Assembly: GCA_004553545.1 (NCBI GenBank)
Contig: SFLD01000064.1
Location: 1-5,238, forward strand
Length of the DNA stretch: 5,238 bases
Source: Clostridiales bacterium
GTDB lineage: Bacteria > Bacillota > Clostridia > Oscillospirales > Oscillospiraceae
Direction: 5' to 3'
Part shown: positions 1 through 5,238 of the stretch, in pieces
Layout: the number at the start of each line of letters is the position of its first letter
How positions within the stretch are numbered: the stretch's first letter is position 1
Made by a program: the position numbers and the translations under genes
Notes under the pieces: generated by a model
The model's input: only the letters and a program-made list of their open reading frames with translations
Database searches by the model: none
Told to the model about the DNA's origin: nothing

Positions 1-623
1 TGATGATGAACTACATCGCCACCCAGCTGGCGGCCTACTACATCATTGTCTGGGAGGTCCCCAAGGGCTCCGGCAAGATCGGCATCATCAACCAGAGCAC
101 GGAGATCGGCTGGCTGCCCCGGATCGGTGGCAACCAGTACCTGCTGAACATCCTGGTGGTGGCGGTGCTGACCGTCCTGATGTATGTCTACCTCAACTAC
201 AGCAAGCACGGCTACGAGATCGCCGTGGTGGGCGAGAGCCAGCGCACCGCCAGCTACGCCGGCATCAAGGTGGACCGGGTCATCATCCGGACCATGGTGC
301 TCTCCGGCGCGGTCTGCGGCCTCATGGGCCTCCTTCTCGTGGGCTCCACCAACCACACCCTCTCCACCACCATCGTGGACGGCCGGGGCTTCACCGCCGT
401 CATGGTCTCCTGGCTTGCCAAGTTCAACCCCATCGCCATGATCTTCACGAGTCTTTTGCTGGTGGCCCTGGACCGGGGCGCCAGCGAGATCTCCAGCGTT
501 TTCAGCCTGAACCACTCCTTCTCGGATATCCTCACCGGCATCATCCTCTTCTTCATCATCGGCTGCGAGTTCTTCATCAACTATCAAGTCAGCATCCGGA
601 AGTCCGGCGGAAAGGAGGCGTAA
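1..623 (+). CDS. ABC importer permease, NupP/YufP-like (C-terminal part, cut by window start)
   Basis: Inner-membrane subunit of a BPD_transp_2 family ABC importer, the family that takes up nucleosides in Bacillus (NupP) and branched-chain amino acids or sugars elsewhere. The open frame enters from the left edge, so the ATG at 3 is probably internal: full-length relatives run about 350 residues and only the last 206 are here. Numbering from that ATG, hydrophobic spans lie at about 46-66, 93-115, 141-158 and 175-193. Between the first two is the cytoplasmic coupling-loop signature YEIAVVGESQRTASYAGI (71-88), which contacts the ATPase. The GRGFTAVMVSWL stretch (127-138) is also typical of the family. 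The TAA stop lies 3 bases before the next permease, with that gene's ribosome binding site inside the 3' end, so the two are co-translated. Substrate is inferred from resemblance to NupP and from the paired-permease layout; the binding lipoprotein and ATPase are not visible. Confidence 0.88.
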   Translation, partial: MMNYIATQLAAYYIIVWEVPKGSGKIGIINQSTEIGWLPRIGGNQYLLNILVVAVLTVLMYVYLNYSKHGYEIAVVGESQRTASYAGIKVDRVIIRTMVLSGAVCGLMGLLLVGSTNHTLSTTIVDGRGFTAVMVSWLAKFNPIAMIFTSLLLVALDRGASEISSVFSLNHSFSDILTGIILFFIIGCEFFINYQVSIRKSGGKEA

Positions 624-626
624 GCG

Positions 627-1619
627 ATGTTTGATCTGGTATCCTTCATCCCCCGGGCCGTCATGCAGGGCATCCCTCTGCTCTACGGCAGCACCGGCGA
701 GATCCTGACGGAGAAATCCGGCAACCTGAACCTGGGCATCCCCGGCGTCATGTATGTCGGCGGCATCTGCGGCGTCATCGGCGCGTTCTTCTATGAGCAG
801 GCCGTGCCCGTGGAGCAGATGAACGCCTTCCTGGCCATCGGCATCCCGCTCCTCAGCTCTCTGCTGGGCTCTTTGCTGATGGGCCTCATCTACAGCGTCC
901 TCACCATCACCCTCCGGGCCAACCAGAACGTCACCGGCCTTGCCCTCACCACCTTCGGCGTGGGCGTCGGCAACTTCTTCGGCGGCTCCCTCATCAAGCT
1001 CACCGGCAGCGAGGTGCCCTCCATCGCCCTCTCCGCCACCAGCGGCTACTTCAGCCGTGCGCTGCCCTTCGCGGACAAGGCGGGCTGGTTCGGCAAGGTC
1101 TTCCTCTCCTACGGCTTTTTGGCCTACCTCGCCATCATCATCGCCCTCATCGCGTCCTATGTCCTCAAGCGCACCCGGGTGGGCCTGCACCTCCGGGCCG
1201 TGGGCGAGAGCCCGGCCACGGCGGACGCTGCGGGCATCAGCGTCACCAAGTATAAGTACCTGGCCACCTGCATCGGCAGCATGGTGGCGGGCCTGGGCGG
1301 TCTCTACTACGTCATGGACTACGCCTGCGGCGTCTGGTCCAACAACGCCTTCGGCGACCGCGGCTGGCTGGCCATCGCTCTGGTCATCTTCACCATCTGG
1401 CGTCCCAACGTCAGCATCCTGGCCTCCATCCTCTTCGGCGGCTTCTACATCCTGTATCTCTACATCCCCTCCGGCCTGAACCTGGCGGTGAAGGAGCTCT
1501 ACAAGATGATCCCCTACGTCATCACCCTGGTGGTGCTCATCATCGTCTCCATGCGCAAAAAGCGGGAGGATCAGCCCCCTGCGAGCCTGGGTCTCGCCTA
1601 CTTCCGGGAGGAGCGCTGA
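627..1619 (+). CDS. ABC importer permease, NupQ/YufQ-like
   Basis: Second membrane subunit of the same importer, complete at 330 residues, a little longer than the usual 300-320. It should form a heterodimer with the upstream permease, making the channel for a nucleoside-type substrate brought by a BMP-family lipoprotein. The N-terminal signature GEILTEKSGNLNLGIPGVM (24-42) is the hallmark of the NupQ-type branch. Hydrophobic spans lie at about 43-56, 68-95, 101-120, 160-180, 212-230, 246-275 and 294-308. The coupling loop GLHLRAVGESPATADAAGI (186-204) parallels that of its partner, followed by the family-typical GDRGWLAIALVIF (243-255). The tail after 309 is charged and cytoplasmic. The ATG at 627 is supported by AAAGGAGG at 611-618, 8 bases upstream and within the end of the previous gene. 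A strong terminator follows the TGA stop. A riboflavin or other BMP-type substrate cannot be excluded. Confidence 0.9.
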   Translation: MFDLVSFIPRAVMQGIPLLYGSTGEILTEKSGNLNLGIPGVMYVGGICGVIGAFFYEQAVPVEQMNAFLAIGIPLLSSLLGSLLMGLIYSVLTITLRANQNVTGLALTTFGVGVGNFFGGSLIKLTGSEVPSIALSATSGYFSRALPFADKAGWFGKVFLSYGFLAYLAIIIALIASYVLKRTRVGLHLRAVGESPATADAAGISVTKYKYLATCIGSMVAGLGGLYYVMDYACGVWSNNAFGDRGWLAIALVIFTIWRPNVSILASILFGGFYILYLYIPSGLNLAVKELYKMIPYVITLVVLIIVSMRKKREDQPPASLGLAYFREER

Positions 1620-1637
1620 CCCCGAAATATATCCCAC

Positions 1638-1672
1638 AAGAGAGCCCCTGCCGTGCGGCGGGGGCTCTCTTT
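1638..1672 (+). terminator. Intrinsic terminator of the permease operon
   Basis: A 5' arm AAGAGAGCCCC (1638-1648) pairs with GGGGCTCTCTT (1661-1671). The inner TGCC/GGCG pairs (one T-G wobble) extend the stem around a GTGC tetraloop at 1653-1656, giving about 15 base pairs. It begins 18 bases after the permease stop. The T-run is short and interrupted (CTCTTTCG, then TTTT at 1678-1681), so efficiency rests mainly on the stem. Confidence 0.8.
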
Positions 1673-1705
1673 CGCCCTTTTCCGGGCGAAAAACCGCCCC
1701 AAGCC

Positions 1706-1734
1706 TGGAAATCCCTCCCGGACTGTGGTATCCT
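1706..1734 (+). promoter_or_regulatory. Candidate sigma-A promoter for the propeller-like gene
   Basis: TGGAAA (1706-1711) and TATCCT (1729-1734) are separated by 17 bases, and TGG at 1726-1728 supplies an extended -10 (TGn). Each hexamer matches the consensus at four of six positions. It lies downstream of the operon terminator and about 45 bases before the next start codon, where a promoter is expected. In GC-rich DNA such partial matches arise by chance, so this is only a candidate. Confidence 0.35.
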
Positions 1735-1765
1735 GGGGCAAAGCCCCCACGGAAAACGGAAAACA

Positions 1766-1773
1766 GGGAGGAG
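1766..1773 (+). promoter_or_regulatory. Ribosome binding site fixing the start at 1779
   Basis: GGGAGGAG lies 5 bases before the ATG at 1779. The frame stays open upstream as far as a GTG at 1653, but that codon sits in the loop of the operon terminator and has no Shine-Dalgarno sequence, so the ATG at 1779 is the start chosen here. Confidence 0.75.
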
Positions 1774-1778
1774 CGCCC

Positions 1779-3396
1779 ATGGGAAGCAAATTCTGTAACC
1801 TGAATGTCTATAGCGGCGGCCTGGCCGCCGTGGAAGCCCAATGCCCCGGCCTTGCCGCCCGGGCGGTGGTCCCCGGCTGGATCACCGCCGCCGGGGACGA
1901 CGAGACCGACTGGGGCGAGGTCCGGAAACTGGCCAAGCGCCTTTCCAAGGAATACACCGTTCTCTACACGGAGTATTTCGACGACGACTACGTGGACTTC
2001 TCCGTCTATCGGGAGGGCAGGCGGGCCGCCCGCCATGTCCCGGCGGAGTACGAGGGCGCGCCCCGGGCCGCCGGGAAGCCCCGGGCCTGGGCGGAGCTCT
2101 TCGGCCTTAGCCCGGAGATGGAGAAGGCCCTGCGCACGGTCTTTCAGGAGACCAGCCCCGAGCGGAGCCTGCGCCTTTTAGAATGCGTCCTGGGCTGCCC
2201 CCTCTGGGTGGACGGGGAATTCCTGGCGGACGCCCAGCCGCCGGAGCCGGACTGCCTCCGGGACTACCTGGCCCAGAAGGCCGCCGAGAGAAAGATCAAG
2301 AACGCCACCAAACTGACCCTCCTGGACGAGCAGGTGGGAGACTTTGATTACACCTATCCCCAGTTGCGGTGGGAGGACGGCGACCGGAAGTCCATCTGGG
2401 CCGTCCGGGATGGGAAGCTGCGGCGGCTCTTTGAGGCGGAACTCCCCGGCAGGGTGTCGGCTGCCTCGGAAGGGGAGGGGGAGTTTCTCCTGGTGCTGAA
2501 CCAGGCGATCATGCTCCCTGAGGAGGATTCTGACGGCACAGATTACCGGAACCACTATTGGGCCTACTTCCTCTCGGAGGACGGGACACTCCGGGACACC
2601 CTGGATCTCGGGGAAGAGGCTGCGGCGCTGGGCGGCTTCCTGGATCGGGACCGGATCTTCCTGGACAGAGACTGCTATGACCTCCGCGCCCATCGGCGGG
2701 AGTGGTCGCTGGAGGAGGGGCTGACGGTGATTGACCGGGATCGGCTGCTGCCGCCTCGCCGGGGGCAGGCTTGCCCTGCGCTGCTATCGCCGCGGCGGGG
2801 AGGAGCCGGTGAGGAGTTACCTTATCACCTTCCTGCCGGACGGCTCGGAACAGGTCACCCGGGAGCTTCCCGAAGACTACTGGGGCAGCGGCATCCTGGC
2901 CTATGGGGACGGGCTGCTGCTGAACCTGGGCCGGGAGCTAGTCTGCTATGACGCCTTCCTGACGGAGCGCTGGCTTGCACAGCTCCGGGAGGGAGCCTGG
3001 GCTCCCGATTTCTATGAGATGCGGCTGGACGAGGTCTCGGAGATCCTCTACCTTTATGCTTACGACCGGGTGCTCTCCTTTGACCTGAAGCGGCAGCGGA
3101 TCCGGGCGGAACGAAAGCTGGCCGATGGGGAGAGCTGCTTCCTGCACGGTGTGCTCCCTGGCGTGGGGGCTGTGATGCTGGTGGGGGACTCCACCCTCCA
3201 GGTCTGGGACGCCGACCTGAAGCTCCTCTCCCGTCACCGGGCCAAGGGCGGCATCACGCGTCTCCTGCATCAGGACGGAAAGACCTTCCTCCTCACCTGT
3301 GTCTGGCTCCAGAACGACTTCCGCATGACGGAGAACGGCTATGACTTCGTCTGCCTCCGTAGCGGCTGTCTGCGCCTCTATGAGCTGAAAAAGTAA
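1779..3396 (+). pseudogene. Uncharacterised protein with beta-propeller-like C-terminal half; reading frame broken near 2751-2755
   Basis: I do not recognise this gene. No signal peptide or membrane span is visible, so it should be cytosolic. From the ATG at 1779 the frame reads sensibly to about residue 325. It then continues to a stop at 2951 in low-quality coding (rare CTA, TTA and TCG codons; a proline/arginine/glycine-rich tail). The good coding resumes in the +1 frame, which opens only at 2731 after a TGA and runs to TAA at 3394-3396. Dropping one base in CCGC (2751-2754) joins RLLP to LAGGRLALRCY, giving about 538 residues. The N-terminal part (1-180) has a beta-hairpin-like stretch TEYFDDDYVDFSVYREG (64-80) and a helical segment ending ECVLGCPLWVD (135-145). 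The later part (about 200 on) alternates short strands and turns, such as SIWAVRDGKLRRL, RELVCYDAFLTERW and LQVWDADLKLL, as in WD40/PQQ-like propellers. The break may be a real mutation or a sequencing error. Confidence 0.7.
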
Positions 3397-3400
3397 AAAG

Positions 3401-3420
3401 CCCCGGAGCGGCGCTCCGGG
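3401..3420. other. Hairpin between the two unnamed genes, T-tract on the minus-strand side
   Basis: CCCGGAGC (3402-3409) pairs perfectly with GCTCCGGG (3413-3420) around a GGC loop. On the + strand it is followed by ACCCAGAG, with no T-run, so it is a poor terminator for the gene that ends at 3396. On the minus strand the stem is followed by GGCTTTTTACTTTTTC, which is a good intrinsic-terminator tail. It may stop antisense or read-through transcripts from the right, or protect an mRNA 3' end. Confidence 0.6.
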
Positions 3421-3447
3421 ACCCAGAGATCAAAGGAGGGATTCTCT

Positions 3448-3933
3448 ATGCTGGCCCTGCAGATCACCCTGTACTGCCTGCTGTTTTTGCTGCTGGTGAA
3501 GCTGACGGTGCGGGACAGCGGCATCCATTGCCTCTATTTCTACCCCAAGCCGTACCTTGAGGAGGCCCAGCGCCGGGGGATCGCGGAGAGGGACGCCGTG
3601 ATGGCGCAGGGGAAACGCTTTCTGATCCCCTTCTGCATGGGGATGCTGGTGGTCCTCGTCGGCATCCTGGCCTTCTGGAACCGGGTGACGGACTTCAAGA
3701 CCGCCTACTGGCAGGCGTACCTCTTTCTCGTGGTCATGAACTGGTTCGACGGCATCGTCCTTGACCGGCTGTGGGTGGGCCACGGAAGGGTCTGGCGCGT
3801 TCCGGGAATGGAGGGCGTTCCCTACGTGAAGTCCTGGAAGACGGTCCTCGTCAAGCGGAGCGCGGCCACCGTGCTCTACCTGGCCATCGCCCCGCTGCCG
3901 GCCGCTGCGGCGGTGCTCCTGGGGAAGCTATGA
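3448..3933 (+). CDS. Uncharacterised integral membrane protein, about four transmembrane segments
   Basis: Complete 161-residue protein that I cannot assign to a named family. Hydrophobic spans lie at about 2-20, 58-77, 87-106 and 137-158. A basic/acidic loop (35-56) separates the first two. The most distinctive stretch is NWFDGIVLDRLWVGH (98-112) at the end of span three. It is followed by a polar loop with VPGMEGVPYVKSWK (118-131) and basic KR (136-137) before the last span; such a dense aromatic/acidic motif suggests a conserved functional site, but no catalytic role can be named. The ATG at 3448 is set by AAAGGAGGG at 3432-3440, with good spacing. It follows the propeller-like gene by 51 bases on the same strand, with no obvious promoter in the gap, so the two may be co-transcribed. 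It ends facing ychF, about 80 bases away. Confidence 0.8.
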   Translation: MLALQITLYCLLFLLLVKLTVRDSGIHCLYFYPKPYLEEAQRRGIAERDAVMAQGKRFLIPFCMGMLVVLVGILAFWNRVTDFKTAYWQAYLFLVVMNWFDGIVLDRLWVGHGRVWRVPGMEGVPYVKSWKTVLVKRSAATVLYLAIAPLPAAAAVLLGKL

Positions 3934-3953
3934 GCTTCTCACGGCCTGCGTGC

Positions 3954-3993
3954 AAAAAACTCCCGCCGGGCGGCACAGTCGCCCGGCGGGAGT
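3954..3993 (-). terminator. Intrinsic terminator of ychF
   Basis: A perfect 14-bp stem, ACTCCCGCCGGGCG (3959-3972) with CGCCCGGCGGGAGT (3980-3993), encloses a 7-base loop. Read on the minus strand it is followed directly by TTTTTT (3954-3959 complement), a classic Rho-independent terminator 18 bases past the ychF stop. On the + strand the downstream side has only CCATGTTTG, so it would stop the convergent membrane-protein transcript weakly at best, although the same stem may form there. Confidence 0.9.
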
Positions 3994-4011
3994 CCATGTT
4001 TGCGTGTCCGC

Positions 4012-5121
4012 TCACACGTTGAAGCGGAAGTAGATCATGTCGCCGTCCTGGACCACGTAGTCCTTGCCCTCGCTGCGGAGGAGGCCCTTTTCCTTGGCGG
4101 CGGCCACGCTGCCGCAGGCGATCATCTCGCTGAAATTGATGGTCTCCGCCCGGATGAAGCCCCGCTCGATGTCGGAGTGGATCTTGCCGGCGGCCTGGGG
4201 GGCCTTGGTGCCCTTGCGGATGGTCCAGGCCCGGCACTCATCCTCGCCGTAGGTCAGGAAGGAGATGAGGCCCAGCAGGGCGTAGCTGCACTTGATGAGC
4301 CGGTCCAGGCCGGACTCTGCGATGCCCAGCTCCTCCAGGAACATCTGCTTCTCCTCGCCCTCCAGCTCGGCAATGTCCTGCTCCAGCTTGGCGCAGATGG
4401 GCAGCACCTGGGCGCCCTCGCGGGCGGCCAGCTCGGCGACCTGCTGGAGGTATTTGTTGCCCTCCTGGTTGGCGAAGCCGTCCTCGTCCAGGTTGGCGGC
4501 GTAGATGATGGGCTTCAGGCTCAGGAGCTCGGCGCCGTTGATGAGCTCGGCGTCCTCTCCGGCGTCAAAGGTCCGGGCGGACTTGCCGGCGTCCAGGTGG
4601 GCAGAAAGGCGCTGGAAGACCTCAGCCTCGTGGAGGAACTTCTTGTCGCCGCTCTTGGCCAGCTTCGCGGCCTTCTCCGCCCGGCGGCGGGCGATCTCCA
4701 GGTCCGCCATGATGAGCTCTAAGTCAATGGTCTCGATGTCCCCCAGGGGGTCCACGGGGACATTGGTGCTGGCGTCCGCCACCACGTGCATGATGTTCTC
4801 GTCGTCAAAGCAGCGGACCACGTGGACGATGGCATCCGTCCGGCGGATGTTCTCCAGGAACTTGTTGCCGAGGCCCGCGCCCTGGGAGGCGCCCTTCACA
4901 AGGCCGGCGATGTCCACGAACTCCACCACGGCGGGGGTCTTCTTCTTGGGCTGATACATCTCGGCCAGCTTGTCCAGCCGCTCGTCCGGCACGGCCACCA
5001 TGCCCACGTTGGGCTCGATGGTGCAGAAGGGGTAGTTGGCGCTCTCGGCCCCGGCGTTGGTGATGGCGTTGAACAGGGTGGACTTCCCCACATTGGGCAG
5101 CCCCACGATACCTAATTTCAT
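4012..5121 (-). CDS. ychF: Redox-regulated/ribosome-binding ATPase YchF (Obg-like ATPase, OLA1 family)
   Basis: Conserved TRAFAC-class P-loop protein that binds ribosomes and, unlike most relatives, prefers ATP to GTP; in other bacteria it is linked to translation and oxidative-stress responses. Length is 369 residues, close to the usual 363-370. Visible motifs in order are: G1 P-loop GLPNVGKST (7-15); the switch region around NYPFCTIEPNVG (29-40); G3 DIAGL (70-74) with KGASQGAGLGNKFL (76-89); and NLDE (210-213) in place of the GTP-specifying NKxD, the known basis of ATP preference. The middle (about 130-200) is the helical coiled-coil insertion, and the TGS domain follows (about 285-366) with RAWTIRKGTKAPQAAGKIH (297-315) and the usual FRFNV end. 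All key residues are present and no damage is seen. It is transcribed alone, convergent with the membrane gene, and ends at its own strong terminator. Confidence 0.98.
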   Translation of the reverse strand: MKLGIVGLPNVGKSTLFNAITNAGAESANYPFCTIEPNVGMVAVPDERLDKLAEMYQPKKKTPAVVEFVDIAGLVKGASQGAGLGNKFLENIRRTDAIVHVVRCFDDENIMHVVADASTNVPVDPLGDIETIDLELIMADLEIARRRAEKAAKLAKSGDKKFLHEAEVFQRLSAHLDAGKSARTFDAGEDAELINGAELLSLKPIIYAANLDEDGFANQEGNKYLQQVAELAAREGAQVLPICAKLEQDIAELEGEEKQMFLEELGIAESGLDRLIKCSYALLGLISFLTYGEDECRAWTIRKGTKAPQAAGKIHSDIERGFIRAETINFSEMIACGSVAAAKEKGLLRSEGKDYVVQDGDMIYFRFNV

Positions 5122-5130
5122 ATATCTTCA

Positions 5131-5138
5131 TTCTCCTT
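5131..5138 (-). promoter_or_regulatory. Ribosome binding site of ychF
   Basis: AAGGAGAA on the minus strand precedes the ATG at 5121-5119; its AGGAG core is about 11 bases from the start, slightly long. A closer, out-of-frame ATG lies in between but reads no YchF sequence. The start MKLGIVGLPNVGKST is the family's standard N-terminus, so the start is secure. Confidence 0.7.
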
Positions 5139-5238
5139 CGTTTTCTCTGTATTTTCAAGGGTTTCCGGGTTTGGGGCTTTCGGTGTCTACTCCATTTTTA
5201 CGCCATTTTGGTGCAGAACCGCGGCTCTCATTCAGATA
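5139..5238. other. ychF upstream region, no gene seen
   Basis: This stretch is AT-richer than the rest of the window and should carry the ychF promoter. On the minus strand I see TTGAAA (complement of 5151-5156), but the only correctly spaced -10 would fall in the ribosome binding site. A GTAAAAAT stretch further upstream has no partner -35. No open frame with a ribosome binding site runs rightward, and no tRNA or repeat array is visible. Confidence 0.5.

Noticed and set aside
1734..1748. Small GGGGC-AAA-GCCCC hairpin in the leader of the propeller-like gene
   Set aside because: Only five base pairs in GC-rich sequence, with no T-run and no riboswitch-like surroundings; probably chance.
1653..1778. 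Extended N-terminus of the propeller-like gene from GTG at 1653
   Set aside because: The codon lies in the loop of a strong terminator, has no ribosome binding site, and the encoded stretch reads like translated spacer; the ATG at 1779 has a good ribosome binding site.
2178..2693. Minus-strand open frame inside the propeller-like gene (171 residues)
   Set aside because: A shadow of GC-rich coding sequence: the + strand reading gives sensible protein composition and this one does not, and it has no supporting start signals.
2731..3396. Independent gene starting at TTG 2731
   Set aside because: The first residues (TGIGCCRLAGG) are out-of-frame translation of the upstream protein; GGAGGAGG at 2711-2718 is too far and lies in coding sequence. 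A frameshift within one gene explains both halves better.
4489..4491. NLDE instead of NKxD in YchF as a possible defect
   Set aside because: This substitution is normal for the YchF/OLA1 family and underlies its ATP preference.
4000..4722. Long + strand open frame opposite ychF (240 residues)
   Set aside because: Low-complexity Leu/Ala/Gly/Val composition typical of the antisense of a GC-rich gene, with no ribosome binding site; ychF on the other strand is certain.

Overview
The window looks like a GC-rich, low-transposon chromosomal segment of a Firmicute, most likely a gut-type Clostridia (Oscillospiraceae-like). The reasons are strong AGGAGG ribosome binding sites, codons ending mostly in G or C, a BMP-family style nucleoside permease pair, and a YchF of clostridial character. 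The placement is inference from style; there is no rRNA or marker gene to prove it.

Layout. Bases 1-1619 hold the end of an ABC importer operon on the + strand: the C-terminal part of one membrane permease (cut by the window edge), then, 3 bases later, a complete second permease. Both belong to the BPD_transp_2 family and most resemble the NupP/NupQ (YufP/YufQ) nucleoside importer. The ATPase and the lipoprotein would lie to the left, outside the window. A strong intrinsic terminator at 1638-1672 closes the operon.

Bases 1700-3933 (+ strand) hold two genes I cannot name. The first (1779-3396) encodes a soluble protein with a beta-propeller-like C-terminal half. It is broken by a single frameshift near 2751-2755; repaired, it would be about 538 residues. 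The second (3448-3933) encodes a 161-residue protein with about four membrane segments and a conspicuous NWFDGIVLDRLW motif. A hairpin lies between them, but its T-tract is on the minus-strand side.

Bases 3954-5138 (minus strand) hold ychF, a complete 369-residue Obg-family ATPase, with its ribosome binding site and a textbook terminator at 3954-3993. It converges on the membrane-protein gene. The last 117 bases (5122-5238) are the ychF leader and contain no gene that I can see.

Functionally there are three separate units: nutrient import (nucleosides), an uncharacterised soluble/membrane pair, and a conserved ribosome-associated ATPase. Nothing in the window amounts to a convincing new multi-gene system. 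The points most worth checking are the frameshifted propeller-like gene, the unnamed pair, and the minus-facing hairpins that bracket the membrane gene.
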